From positions 124,001 to 188,000 of the forward strand of contig NZ_FOQI01000003.1 in NCBI RefSeq assembly GCF_900113705.1: DNA of 64,000 nt, in the 5' to 3' direction. The notes beneath the pieces are model-generated. The model did no database searches. It saw only the letters and a list, made by a program, of their open reading frames with translations, and was not told the DNA's origin. The DNA is from Collimonas sp. OK307 (lineage in GTDB: Bacteria; Pseudomonadota; Gammaproteobacteria; Burkholderiales; Burkholderiaceae_D). The translations under genes were made by a program, and so were the position numbers. This document shows positions 36,985 to 47,920 of this stretch, piece after piece; the stretch's first letter is position 1, and each line of letters starts with the position of its first letter.

Positions 36985-37992
<1,008 letters not shown>

Positions 37993-38139
37993 AATGACAT
38001 CCTTCATGTATTCGATGGGAAGGGCGAAACCAGATATGGCCGCCTTGAACACATTATTGTCCGTGTCCAAAAATTAATAAATGCGCATAAAATGATTTCT
38101 TTATTCGAAAATTGCTAACAATAGGAAATAGGAGCGCCC

Positions 38140-39039
38140 ATGGATCGGATTCAGGCAATGGAAGTCTTCTCTCGCGTCGCCGAACTGGGCAGCTTCAGCC
38201 GTGCGGCCGAGCAGTTGAATTTGCCGGCAGCCACCGTTACCAATGCGGTTCAGGCGCTTGAGAAACACCTCGGGGTCCGCTTGCTACAGCGCACCACACG
38301 CAAGGTAACGTTGACCGATGAAGGCATCACCTACCTTGATCGTTGCACTCGAATATTGGCTGAATTCGAAGATGTCGATACCCTGTTCCAGCAGGACCAG
38401 TTGCAGCCGCGCGGCGTGATCCGGGTTGACTTGCCGGAACGCCTGGCGCACACGGTGGTGATACCAGCGTTGCCGGATTTTTTTGCGCAGTATCCGAACC
38501 TGCGAATCAAGTTGAGCGCCACCGACCGCTTCGTCGACCTCATCGGCGAAGCGGTCGACTGTGTGGTGCGCGCCGGTCCTCTCAGCGATTCCAGCCTGAT
38601 CGCGCGCCGCATCGGCAACATGGAGCAGATCAACTGCGCGGCCAAGTCTTACCTGGATCGCCACGGCCGGCCGCAGACCTTGGGCGATTTACAGCATCAC
38701 ATGGTGGTCAATTATTTTTCCAGCCGCACCGGGCGCGACCTTGGCTGGGAATATCTGGAGGATGGCGAACCGCGATTCCTGAAGCTTCCCGGCCAGATCT
38801 CGGTGGCCAGCTCGGAGGCTTACCTGGCCGCCTGCATCGCCGGACTAGGATTGATACAAGCGCCGCGCTTCGGTCTGGAAGAGTTACTGGAGAGCGGCGC
38901 TGTTGAAGAAGTGCTGCCGGATTTCAAGCCGGCGCCATTACCGGTATCCGTGGTGTACGCCCACAACAAACACCTGTCGCCGCGCGTGCGGGTGTTTGTC
39001 GACTGGATCGCGAAATTGCTGGCGGCCCGCTACGCCTGA
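38140..39039 (+). CDS. LysR family regulator, divergent from the aldo/keto reductase
   Basis: A 299-residue LysR regulator with DRIQAMEVFSRVAELGSFSR and LNLPAATVTNAVQALEKHLG in the helix-turn-helix region. The RTTRKVTLTDEG wing is typical of the large CrgA-like subgroup. AGGAG precedes the ATG. Its divergent position, with a 147-base AT-rich intergenic region, points to control of the aldo/keto reductase, a common pairing in this order. Confidence 0.93.
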   Translation: MDRIQAMEVFSRVAELGSFSRAAEQLNLPAATVTNAVQALEKHLGVRLLQRTTRKVTLTDEGITYLDRCTRILAEFEDVDTLFQQDQLQPRGVIRVDLPERLAHTVVIPALPDFFAQYPNLRIKLSATDRFVDLIGEAVDCVVRAGPLSDSSLIARRIGNMEQINCAAKSYLDRHGRPQTLGDLQHHMVVNYFSSRTGRDLGWEYLEDGEPRFLKLPGQISVASSEAYLAACIAGLGLIQAPRFGLEELLESGAVEEVLPDFKPAPLPVSVVYAHNKHLSPRVRVFVDWIAKLLAARYA

Positions 39040-39081
39040 GCCGGCCTGCATCATCGCAAGGTCAGCTTAGGCATTCAGCAA

Positions 39082-40845
39082 CTAGACAGCTGCCGCTTGT
39101 TGCGCAATCCAGGTGTTTATCTGCGTTTCCAACATCTCCAGCGGCAAGGCGCCATTGTCGATGACGGCGTTGTTAAAGCGCCGCAGGTCGAACTTGCTAC
39201 CCAATTCCTGCTGCGCCTTTTCGCGCAAGGCCTTGATTTTCAGCTGGCCGATCTTGTAACCCAGGGCCTGGCCGGGATCGACGATGTAGCGGTCGATTTC
39301 GACCTGGTTGTCGTGCGGTGGATTGGCCGTGTTGACGTTCATGTAGTCGATCGCCTGTTGCCGCGTCCAGCCCAGCGCATGCATCCCTGTATCGACCACC
39401 AGGCGGGCAGCCCGGAACAACTCATCGTTGAGATGCCCGAACTTCGAATAGGGATCGGTATAGAAACCCATTTCGCCTCCCAGGCTTTCGGCATACAACG
39501 CCCAGCCTTCGCCGAAAGCAACGTACCAGCCGAAGCGCCGGAACTCAGGCAAGCCTTTTATTTCCTGGGCGCGCGCGGTCTGCAAATGGTGGCCAGGCAC
39601 CGACTCATGCAAGGTGAGGGTTTCCATTTCCCACTTAGGACGCGAATCCAGCTTCGACAGGTTGGCGACGAAATAACCCGGCCGCGAACCATCCGGCGTT
39701 CCAGGTTCATAGTAAGCGCCGGCCTGGTTCTCCGCACCCACTTCCGGCACCGGTTTCACATCGACCGCAGCGCGGGGAATATCGGCAAAAAAAAGCGGCA
39801 ACTGCGCGGATGATTTCTTGATGATCTCCTTGTAGCCGGCCAGCAGATCTTCCGGTTTGGTGTAATAGAAACGCGGATCCGTATTCAGGAAAGTGATGAA
39901 TTCTGCGAACGTTCCCTTGAATCCGGTCTGCTGCATCACCAGTTTCATTTCCGCTTGAATCCGCGCCACTTCCTGCAGCCCGACCTCGTGGATCTCTTGC
40001 GGCGTCATGCTGGTGGTGGTGTTTTCCTTGACCTTGTAGGCGTAATACGCCGCACCGCCGGGCAAACTCGACGCCGCTATGCTGTCGCGACAAGCGGGCA
40101 GATAGGTGTCGCTGATGTAAGCGTCCAGTTTGCGGAAAGCCGGCGCCACACCTTGCTGCAGCAGGCGCTCGCCTTCACGCGCCAGGCTGGTGCGCTGCGC
40201 CGCCGGAATCGAAGCAGGCATGTCTTTGAACGGGGCCGCCAACAGGCTGCTATCGAGTTTGGCGACAAATTCCTGAAGCTGCCCCGGCACCGCGCTCATC
40301 GTGACTTTGGGCGCCACCCAACCGGATTTGACGCCTTGCTGCAATTGCGCAATCACACCATCGACGTACTTCGGCAATGCCCGCAGGCGCCCCAGGTAAT
40401 TACGATAATCCTTGGCGGTATTGAATGGCGTTTGCGCAACCAGTTGCGGAAACTCGAACTGGACACCGTTCAGTTGCGAGATCGGTTCCGGATTGTACGG
40501 GTAGAATTTGGCGGCCTGGATGTTCTTCTGTTTTTCATAAACGAACAGATCGTAGGAAACCAGATCCTGGCTACTTAATTTGTTACGATCAATGCGCCTG
40601 GCTTGAGCCAGCATCTGCTCCTGGTGGAGATTGCCTGCCAGGCTGGCTGCCAACGAAACATCCGACAACCGGTCGTTAAAGCGATTGTCGCCAACGGCGG
40701 TGGCAAACTCCGGTGCGTTGCGCATGCTCCACTGCCAGTCGCTGTCAAAGAGTGTATTGAGTTGCTGATGTGGCGTTGCGGCGTAGCTGAACGGCGCCAA
40801 TAGAAGACTGAAAAGCAGCGTAAAAATAAAAAGGAATTTGTTCAT
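39082..40845 (-). CDS. DUF885 family secreted metallopeptidase-like protein
   Basis: A 587-residue protein with a signal peptide (MNKFLFIFTLLFSLLLAPFS, cleavage after YAA). The DUF885 core carries the HESVPGHHLQ metal-binding motif, plus ENTTTSMTPQEIHEVGLQEV upstream and FGEGWALYAESLGGEMG downstream. The family is related to M3-type metallopeptidases in fold, and members are thought to act as periplasmic or secreted peptidases. It converges with the LysR gene and appears to stand alone. Confidence 0.93.
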   Translation of the reverse strand: MNKFLFIFTLLFSLLLAPFSYAATPHQQLNTLFDSDWQWSMRNAPEFATAVGDNRFNDRLSDVSLAASLAGNLHQEQMLAQARRIDRNKLSSQDLVSYDLFVYEKQKNIQAAKFYPYNPEPISQLNGVQFEFPQLVAQTPFNTAKDYRNYLGRLRALPKYVDGVIAQLQQGVKSGWVAPKVTMSAVPGQLQEFVAKLDSSLLAAPFKDMPASIPAAQRTSLAREGERLLQQGVAPAFRKLDAYISDTYLPACRDSIAASSLPGGAAYYAYKVKENTTTSMTPQEIHEVGLQEVARIQAEMKLVMQQTGFKGTFAEFITFLNTDPRFYYTKPEDLLAGYKEIIKKSSAQLPLFFADIPRAAVDVKPVPEVGAENQAGAYYEPGTPDGSRPGYFVANLSKLDSRPKWEMETLTLHESVPGHHLQTARAQEIKGLPEFRRFGWYVAFGEGWALYAESLGGEMGFYTDPYSKFGHLNDELFRAARLVVDTGMHALGWTRQQAIDYMNVNTANPPHDNQVEIDRYIVDPGQALGYKIGQLKIKALREKAQQELGSKFDLRRFNNAVIDNGALPLEMLETQINTWIAQQAAAV

Positions 40846-40947
40846 CCATGTCTCCGAAGATTAGCCCGCCATTCTAGCAAATCACGTCGGAAAATTTCTC
40901 AACAGAAATTTCTTTCTCACCATCGGGCTCCCCCTTGGGGCACTATC

Positions 40948-42747
40948 TCAAACCGGAACATCAGATGACGGAAACGATTCGTCAACTTTGCGCTGCGGCG
41001 ATGCCACTACCCTGTTGCGGCCACCATGCTTGGCTTGATACAAGGCCTGATCGGCGCGTTCAATCAGGCTTTCAAGACTCTTGTCGTAATCGACAGCCTC
41101 GCAATCAAACGCCGCCACGCCAAAACTGGCGGTGACATTGACGATCTGGCCATCATCCAGCTGCAAATGGCAGGCATCGATAGCACTGCGCAATTTCTCC
41201 GCGACGGCAAGCCCTTGAGACAAATCGATTTCGGGTAACAGCAGGATGAACTCCTCACCGCCATAGCGTGCCAGCAGATCGACCTTGCGACGATATCGCC
41301 GACACAGGTCCGCCACGCCACGCAGCGCCTGATCGCCCCCCGGATGCCCGTACCGGTCATTGACTGCCTTGAAATGATCGACATCCATCACGATCAGCAC
41401 CAACTGCCGCCGATAACGCTGAGCGATACCGAATTGCTGCTCGCCTTGCGAAAAGAATGCACGGCGATTCATCAGCCCTGTCAGGAAATCCGTGTCGGAC
41501 AAGGTCTGCAATTGGGCAATCAGCTCCTCGCGCTGTTTTTCGAGGCCGACTTTGGCCAGGCTATGGGCCTTCAATACATGTATCGCGCGCATCATGGCGC
41601 CAATCTCATCGTCATGACTTGGTATCGGAATAGCTGTACTCAAACGCTCCTCGGCCAGCGATGTGAAAAGATCGGTAGCATCAAGAATCGGGCGCAGGAC
41701 GCGCTGTCGTATCACCCGCATGAGCAGCATGAAAATACCCAGCGCAATAACCCCCAGGCCGGTTGCTGCCCACAGGACATAGGCGGCCTGCCTGTTTTTA
41801 TAGTCGGCTTGCTTTAGCATCTCGGCCAGGACCAGATCGCGCAGGTGCGGAATCGCCGCCATTTTCGGGACATAGCGTGCGGTCACATCATGGGCGCTCA
41901 AACCGTAGTTTCCCGTACTGCGCCCGATGACGAACAATTCGTCCAGGAAACCCAGGCCGGCGCCGAGGTATTGATCACGCACCGTATTCAAGGCAACTTC
42001 CACGGCTGGATTGCCGCTGTACGCGTGCAGTTGCAGTTCAATCACCGAATACAACTGTTCAATCTGTCCCGATAATTTGGAGAATGCGTAGATTTCCTGA
42101 GAGGTAAAAGGGCGCTGAGCGGCTACCGGAGCAATCGGGACAGATCCTATCTGCCCCGCAATATTGCGCAAACTGGAGGTTAGCTGAGCGCCTTGCAAAC
42201 CGTCGCTAAGCTGTGCATCCGACTTGACCGCAATTCCGGACAAAGTGGTAATCGCCGGCGCAAAAACACCGATCGCATGGGCCATCATTTCCAGTGCGGT
42301 ACCGACGGCGGCCATGTCGCGCTGCTGTTTCGGCCCGGCTAGTAAAGGAGCGGCTTCTTTACGTGCCGCCGCCAGCGCTTGCTGTGTCGATTCCACCTGC
42401 TCAAGTACCGGCGCCAGCGCCGGGTCAGCTTGTACTTGCAGAGCATGGTGCAAGGTTGCCAGCGACTGATCGCTGGCGGAACGCGCCTGCTCCAGCCGTG
42501 GAACCACCTCTGCGGCATCGTCCGATTCCTGCGTCAACATCGAATTGACAGGCCCACGCTCGGCCGCCAACGCTTCTTCCACCAGTAACGCCAGCTGCAA
42601 ATTCTTAATGGCAGGCATGCTCTTTGTACTGCGTTCGTATACGGACCATTCGCTGCTGACGATCCGGCCGGTCAAGGTCAGAAAAAGCAGCATCAGCAAG
42701 ATCGAAATCAGCCAAAACAGGCGATTGAGCGACATACGAAATAACAT
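40948..42747 (-). CDS. Membrane-bound diguanylate cyclase (GGDEF)
   Basis: A 599-residue protein that should make cyclic di-GMP. A membrane helix (about 9-28) is followed by a ~290-residue periplasmic helical sensor, a second helix (about 320-342), a HAMP-like linker, and a C-terminal GGDEF domain (about 420-580). The active-site motif is YGGEEF, and an RxxD inhibitory site (RKVD) lies five residues before it, so product inhibition is expected. No EAL domain is present. It lies at the end of the polysaccharide locus and could tune surface polysaccharide or adhesion, which is inference. Confidence 0.94.
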   Translation of the reverse strand: MLFRMSLNRLFWLISILLMLLFLTLTGRIVSSEWSVYERSTKSMPAIKNLQLALLVEEALAAERGPVNSMLTQESDDAAEVVPRLEQARSASDQSLATLHHALQVQADPALAPVLEQVESTQQALAAARKEAAPLLAGPKQQRDMAAVGTALEMMAHAIGVFAPAITTLSGIAVKSDAQLSDGLQGAQLTSSLRNIAGQIGSVPIAPVAAQRPFTSQEIYAFSKLSGQIEQLYSVIELQLHAYSGNPAVEVALNTVRDQYLGAGLGFLDELFVIGRSTGNYGLSAHDVTARYVPKMAAIPHLRDLVLAEMLKQADYKNRQAAYVLWAATGLGVIALGIFMLLMRVIRQRVLRPILDATDLFTSLAEERLSTAIPIPSHDDEIGAMMRAIHVLKAHSLAKVGLEKQREELIAQLQTLSDTDFLTGLMNRRAFFSQGEQQFGIAQRYRRQLVLIVMDVDHFKAVNDRYGHPGGDQALRGVADLCRRYRRKVDLLARYGGEEFILLLPEIDLSQGLAVAEKLRSAIDACHLQLDDGQIVNVTASFGVAAFDCEAVDYDKSLESLIERADQALYQAKHGGRNRVVASPQRKVDESFPSSDVPV

Positions 42748-42878
42748 GCGTACAGATTAAGTCAAAGAATGTAGTTGATTGTTTTTAATAGTTGCAATCT
42801 ATTTACATTTAAATTTCAATAGATTATTATTTCAGCGATCCTATCACAATCCGCCACAGTCTCAACCTGTCCGACTGT

Positions 42879-44027
42879 TCAGGTCCCCAGGCTCACCTGT
42901 GTTTCCGTCTGCCCGTACATTGCCAGCACATCACGATACAGCGTGGCATAGCTCTCCCCCATCAACCGTGCCGTGAACAATTTCTGGTAACGCGCTTGGG
43001 CGCGCGCGCCCATTGCCTGCGCCTGCCCGGGGTTATCCCACAGTTGCTGCATCGCCTGCCGGAAGGCCTCCGGATCGCTGGGTGGAACCACCAGTCCGGT
43101 TTCACCGTGGTTGTTGATATAACTGGTGCCGGTGCCGATCTCGCTGGAAATCATCGGCTTGCCGTACATCGCCCCTTCCAGCAGGGAGATGCCAAATGCT
43201 TCCGAACGCAAATGCGACGGAAATACGATTGCGTAAGACAGCTGCAACAATGCAACCTTGTCCTCATCGCTCACCGTACCCAGGAAAATCACATTGCGCA
43301 GTCCTTGCTCATCGGCGCGCCTTTTCAGCTCCTGCTCAATCGGCCCGGCGCCGACGATCACAATCGGATAATCGGTTCCGCGTGCCGCGTCCAGCAGAAT
43401 GTGCAAACCTTTGTAATAGCGGATAACGCCTACAAACAAGAAAAAACGCGGACCGATCCGCTTTCTCCACTCTTCCATCCGCGCCGCAGACGGCGATGGA
43501 TAGTTGTCCTTGTCTAGACCGATGGGAATTACCTGCGTCTTGTCTCTGTATCCGGCCAGTACCGAACTGGTTTGCAGATAATTAGGGGAAGTGGCGACGA
43601 TTGCATCGACGCTGTCGAGGAAGCGATGCATCAACGGCCGGTACAACTGCAACAGTGTTTTGTAACGCACGATGTCGGAGTGATAGGTAACCACGCTCGG
43701 CTTGTTCATGCGCGTAACGAAATGCGCCAGATCCATGAACGGCCACGGAAAATGGTAATGCACGATATCGACCTCGGCCGCGAGCTGCGCAAAACGCTTA
43801 AGCGCAGCAAACGAAAATCCGGTCGACGCAATTTGCAGGTCGAGTTTGACCCGATGTACCTTATGGCCTTCGTATATCAACTCCGCCGGATCGGGATTAT
43901 CGCTGAGAGTCAATACCTCGCTCTCGATGCCGCTGGCAGACGAGCATTTACATAACTGATAAATGGTTTGTTCGATTCCGCCATACGATTCCGACTGATA
44001 AGTCTTGTAGAAATGAAGAACCCGCAT
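42879..44027 (-). CDS. wbpZ: WbpZ-like GT4 glycosyltransferase
   Basis: A 382-residue GT-B glycosyltransferase of family GT4. The N-terminus carries VLHFYKTYQSESYGGIEQTI, and the donor site has the EX7E motif in SEAFGISLLEGAMYGKPMI. Its position as last gene of a series ordered as in the P. aeruginosa A-band operon suggests WbpZ, thought to add the first alpha-1,3-D-rhamnose. AGGAG precedes the ATG. It is separated by 122 bases from the wbpY-like gene, the largest gap in the run, so a second promoter is possible. Confidence 0.82.
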   Translation of the reverse strand: MRVLHFYKTYQSESYGGIEQTIYQLCKCSSASGIESEVLTLSDNPDPAELIYEGHKVHRVKLDLQIASTGFSFAALKRFAQLAAEVDIVHYHFPWPFMDLAHFVTRMNKPSVVTYHSDIVRYKTLLQLYRPLMHRFLDSVDAIVATSPNYLQTSSVLAGYRDKTQVIPIGLDKDNYPSPSAARMEEWRKRIGPRFFLFVGVIRYYKGLHILLDAARGTDYPIVIVGAGPIEQELKRRADEQGLRNVIFLGTVSDEDKVALLQLSYAIVFPSHLRSEAFGISLLEGAMYGKPMISSEIGTGTSYINNHGETGLVVPPSDPEAFRQAMQQLWDNPGQAQAMGARAQARYQKLFTARLMGESYATLYRDVLAMYGQTETQVSLGT

Positions 44028-44149
44028 TGCATACTCCTCTCGTCATCTGCCCCATCTTCCGATACAACATGAAGTGAAAGGCTATTTTTCTATTTATACG
44101 GACTGCCTACAACAACAGCAAATAACATTACTTAACTTATTACTTAACT

Positions 44150-45289
44150 TTAGTCATTAGCGACCTGCCGATACACCTCGGCAGTGATCGCCGCGCATTT
44201 TTCCCATGAAAACTGCGCAGACCGCTCCAAACCGGCGATACGCTGCGCCGTCCAGGCGCTGTCATCCTCGATCAGGCGGCGCATCTGCTCCGTCAGTCCG
44301 ACTTCATCATGCGGATCGACATAAGTACCGGCCGCGCCCGCCACTTCTGGCAGACTGGCGCAGGCAGAGGCAATCACCGGTGTGCCGCTGGCCATCGCTT
44401 CCAGCACCGGCAGGCCAAAACCCTCATACAAGGAAGGAAACACCATGATCCTGGCCGCCACCATGACGCAAGCCAGGTCCGCCTGATCCAGATAACCCGC
44501 CAAGCGCACGTGGCCGGAACTGATCGCTTGTGACAACGCAGCGTTCAATTCCCCGGCTTGCCATCCTGGCATGCCGACTATCAACAAAGGGAAACGCTCC
44601 TGCAACGGCAATGGCAAACGCGCGTGCGCCTTCAGCGTCAGCAACAGATTCTTGCGCGGCTCCAGCGTCCCGACCGACAGGATGAAACCGCGATAGGCCA
44701 GGTCAAATTTTTGGAGACGCGCTGCCAGCTGCTGTTCAACCCTGGGGTGGAATATGCTGGAACAGGCCAGCGGCGCCACCACAATTTTTTGTTCCGGCAA
44801 GCCGAAATATTTCTTGATCTCTTGCCCGATAAATTCGGAATCCACCAAGATCCGGCTGACACGCGCCAGGGCCGACGGCAACCTGCGCTCGATTTCCTTC
44901 AGGCGATCTTTAGGTTGTGTTTGCGGATAATGAACATGCGTCAGGTCATGCACCGTCATCACGGTCCGGCCGGAAAAATTGAACGGCCATAAACTGGGTT
45001 CGTGATACACATCCGGACGTAACTTATTTGCCCCGCGGTTAAAGCATTGCTGCTCAAGCGTCCGCCGCAAGACGTAAGCGCCCGGCAAACGCCTGGCGGA
45101 GCCAGCCCAACGCGAATAACCAGCTGTCTGCGTGCTAACGAGCATATCTTGCCAGCGTGAGCCTGAGAAATAGTGCATTCCGAGATCCGGAATTTTCTGC
45201 AACGCCTGCGCCAACTCCGCAACATAGTTGCCGATACCGGTGCGCGGCGCGCGCAGGATCTTGCTATTCAGGGCAATGGTCAGTTTCAT
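44150..45289 (-). CDS. wbpY: WbpY-like GT4 glycosyltransferase
   Basis: A 379-residue GT4 enzyme. The N-terminus IALNSKILRAPRTGIGNYVA and the donor motif FPSLYEGFGLPVLEAMASG (EX7E) are typical of mannosyl/rhamnosyl transferases. From synteny it corresponds to WbpY, which adds alpha-1,3-linked D-rhamnose. I start at the ATG at 45289, because MKLTIALNSK is the expected N-terminus. It overlaps the upstream gene by 26 bases, consistent with translational coupling. Confidence 0.83.
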   Translation of the reverse strand: MKLTIALNSKILRAPRTGIGNYVAELAQALQKIPDLGMHYFSGSRWQDMLVSTQTAGYSRWAGSARRLPGAYVLRRTLEQQCFNRGANKLRPDVYHEPSLWPFNFSGRTVMTVHDLTHVHYPQTQPKDRLKEIERRLPSALARVSRILVDSEFIGQEIKKYFGLPEQKIVVAPLACSSIFHPRVEQQLAARLQKFDLAYRGFILSVGTLEPRKNLLLTLKAHARLPLPLQERFPLLIVGMPGWQAGELNAALSQAISSGHVRLAGYLDQADLACVMVAARIMVFPSLYEGFGLPVLEAMASGTPVIASACASLPEVAGAAGTYVDPHDEVGLTEQMRRLIEDDSAWTAQRIAGLERSAQFSWEKCAAITAEVYRQVAND

Positions 45290-46664
45290 CGTATTCACTC
45301 TGCACGCATTGCTGAATTCGTACCTGACGCCCAACCCGTTCTATAAGCTGGCGCGCCGAACCTTCCCAACTCAGGCAAGACCAGTCTGCCACATCTCGCG
45401 TCGCTGGAAAAATTCCACTGCCTTCATATTGCTGTACCTGCCGGGATAATGATTCCGGATGATGCAAATCAAAATAGCTGATAAATTCGCCACCTATCTC
45501 ATGAAATACCGGAATGTCGCTCGCCATCACCGGCAAACCACGTTGCATCGCCTCCACCAGCGGCAGACCGAAACCCTCCACGAATGAAGGGAAGACCAGC
45601 GCTTTCGCGTGACTGTAACAATACTCCAGCTCGACGTCGCTAAGATCGTTGAACATGAACAGGCGCCGCTTCAGTTCAGGATGATTTTTCACGCGCTCGA
45701 TCAGACGCTCATTCTTCCATCCTATGCGTCCGATGAAGCACAACACGACGTCGCTGCCGTCCCGCCACAGATGCTCGAAGGCATCCAGCAGGTAGGCGTG
45801 ATTCTTGCGCGGCTCGATGGTGCTGACCATCAGATAGATGGCACGGCCGGATGTAAACAACTTTTCCACCACCGGACGTACCGACTGGTTTGGATCGATC
45901 TGATCGAGCTCGGAACCAAGATGGAAGAAATCGAACCAGCGTGAAGCGACTCGTTCCTTGCCCAAGCGTCGCTGTACCTCGTCTCGCACCTCGTCACGGA
46001 TGGTGCTCGAAATCGCAATGAAGCCATCCGCCGTATTGGCAATCCAGTCAAACCAGCGATCGAATACCTGCACCAGCGGGCCATCGCAAAACTGGGGATG
46101 GGTCAACGGAATCAGATCGTAGATAACCGAGACGATAGCCACGCCTTCCTGTTGCAACCGCTCCGCCACAGGGAAAAAATCGGCATGCCAGGATGAATCC
46201 AGCAATACCAGGACATCGTCGGCGCGGCATTCCATTTCAAACGCACGCTGCTGTACCTCGGTTTTCCTGAGAACCCATTCGGTCAGATATAAAGGCAATA
46301 CGAACGACAGACTAACCAGGCGACACAAGACGTACGTTACCCGCTGTACATTGTGAGAAGCGTTCCATGGCCAGAATCGCAGCAAACGCGAGTGAATCAG
46401 CCAGTAACGATTGCGTACCTGCACCAGCTTCCGGGCAACTTTTTCCAGTTTCTGCCGCACTCGGCTACGCCACTCATCTGTATACGTTGGCGCCAGCTGT
46501 TTGACTTCAAGTATCTTTCCATCCTTGAATATGACGGGGATGCATTCTGCTTCGTCCTGCACCAACGGCAAATGATTGATGATATTGCGGACGACGCGTT
46601 GTATTCCCGAGTTCATTTCGGGATGATGAAATACGTAAGTACATTCGATCAGGAATCTGTTCAT
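45264..46664 (-). CDS. wbpX: WbpX-like GT4 glycosyltransferase
   Basis: A 466-residue GT4 enzyme, close to the length of WbpX. The start MNRFLIECTYVFHHPEMNSG and the donor motif FPSFVEGFGLPLVEAMQRG (EX7E) are visible. The ATG at 46664 overlaps the wzt stop by ATGA, which fixes the start against a 44-residue upstream extension. WbpX adds the alpha-1,2-linked D-rhamnose that completes the trisaccharide repeat in P. aeruginosa; the same role is inferred here from synteny. Confidence 0.84.
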   Translation of the reverse strand: MNRFLIECTYVFHHPEMNSGIQRVVRNIINHLPLVQDEAECIPVIFKDGKILEVKQLAPTYTDEWRSRVRQKLEKVARKLVQVRNRYWLIHSRLLRFWPWNASHNVQRVTYVLCRLVSLSFVLPLYLTEWVLRKTEVQQRAFEMECRADDVLVLLDSSWHADFFPVAERLQQEGVAIVSVIYDLIPLTHPQFCDGPLVQVFDRWFDWIANTADGFIAISSTIRDEVRDEVQRRLGKERVASRWFDFFHLGSELDQIDPNQSVRPVVEKLFTSGRAIYLMVSTIEPRKNHAYLLDAFEHLWRDGSDVVLCFIGRIGWKNERLIERVKNHPELKRRLFMFNDLSDVELEYCYSHAKALVFPSFVEGFGLPLVEAMQRGLPVMASDIPVFHEIGGEFISYFDLHHPESLSRQVQQYEGSGIFPATRDVADWSCLSWEGSARQLIERVGRQVRIQQCVQSEYDETDHCPE

Positions 46665-47920
46665 GCCGCTAAACCATCCCTGCGGGCATTTCCGAGCGAC
46701 CGCACCACCGCCACTTCGGGTTCCAGGAATGCGCAACCGACAAAATCCGGCCGATGCGTATTGACGACATGGAAAACGACGCTGTAGTCGCGCCACTCAT
46801 AATTGGTATCAAGATGAGAGTCCAGTTTCGACAGGGAAATCGAAATCGCATAATTACCTTTGCCGAGATTCATGGCAAAGCGCCAGCGATAAACCAGATC
46901 CTCTCCCACCTGCAAATCGGTCTGCGGTTTGTTCAGGCGGTGGGTATTGATGCCGAATACAGCTAGTCCCAGCTTGTCCGTGATCATGTAGCCCATCACC
47001 AGACGCGGCACTTCGGCGTTGATCGCAACCCGGACTTCCAGCGTAACGTAGGCTCCGACTTCAACCACGTCGATTTCCTTGCCCTCATCGTCCAGCAGCC
47101 TGACCTCGGAAACGCTGGCTTCGCCGGTTCCGGAAATGGTTCTCACCTTTCCATCTGGCTGGCGCTCTTGCCGGACGGTACTGCGGTCGCGCTCAGCCAT
47201 CATGGCATTGTAGAAATCCATCACTTCCACCGGACTGCCTTGCATTTCCAAACGCCCGCGGTTAAGCAGTATGGCGCGATCGCAAATGGTCTGGATAGCG
47301 TAACGATCGTGCGACACGATTAACAAGGTAGTACCGGCGCGGCGGAACTCTCTGATCCGTTCAAAACTCTTGTGTTGAAAATACGCGTCGCCGACGGACA
47401 AAGCTTCATCGACAATCAACACGTCCGGCCGACTGGCCGTTGCAACACTGAATGCCAGCCGCATCTGCATTCCGCTGGAGTAAGTTCGTATCGGCTGATC
47501 CATGTATTCGCCAATTTCGGCGAATGCCTCGATAGCCGGCATCAGCGCCTCGATTTCCTCTGCTCTCAGGCCCTGCAACTGGCCGGCCATGATGGCGTTC
47601 TGCCTGCCGGTAAAATCCGGGTGAAAACCCATGCCGAGTTCCAGCAGCGCCGCCACCCGTCCCTGAATGTCGATGGTACCGGCAGTACCTTGGGTAGTCC
47701 CCGCGATCATTTTCAAGAGAGTGCTTTTTCCAGCGCCATTGACGCCGACAATACCGACAGCCTCGCCAGCCGCCAATTCGAAATCGATATCCTGCAAAAC
47801 CCAGTGCAACTGATGCCGCGGCCCTGCAAAAGGCAGCACCCATTCAGCCAGGCGCGCCCAGCGTCCGTTATATGTCTTGTAGGCTTTGCCTAAACCTTTA
47901 ACCGTGATCTTACCCATCAT
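46661..47920 (-). CDS. wzt: Polysaccharide ABC exporter ATP-binding protein Wzt
   Basis: A 419-residue ATPase. The nucleotide-binding domain (about 1-245) has Walker A GVNGAGKST (59-67), the signature YSSGMQ (147-152) and Walker B VLIVDE (167-172). The C-terminal ~165 residues form a beta-rich region like the carbohydrate-binding Wzt domain, which recognises a chemically modified chain end before export. It overlaps both the wzm and wbpX genes by ATGA. The presence of a methyltransferase and an acyltransferase upstream fits a capped-polymer recognition model. Confidence 0.94.
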   Translation of the reverse strand: MMGKITVKGLGKAYKTYNGRWARLAEWVLPFAGPRHQLHWVLQDIDFELAAGEAVGIVGVNGAGKSTLLKMIAGTTQGTAGTIDIQGRVAALLELGMGFHPDFTGRQNAIMAGQLQGLRAEEIEALMPAIEAFAEIGEYMDQPIRTYSSGMQMRLAFSVATASRPDVLIVDEALSVGDAYFQHKSFERIREFRRAGTTLLIVSHDRYAIQTICDRAILLNRGRLEMQGSPVEVMDFYNAMMAERDRSTVRQERQPDGKVRTISGTGEASVSEVRLLDDEGKEIDVVEVGAYVTLEVRVAINAEVPRLVMGYMITDKLGLAVFGINTHRLNKPQTDLQVGEDLVYRWRFAMNLGKGNYAISISLSKLDSHLDTNYEWRDYSVVFHVVNTHRPDFVGCAFLEPEVAVVRSLGNARRDGLAA

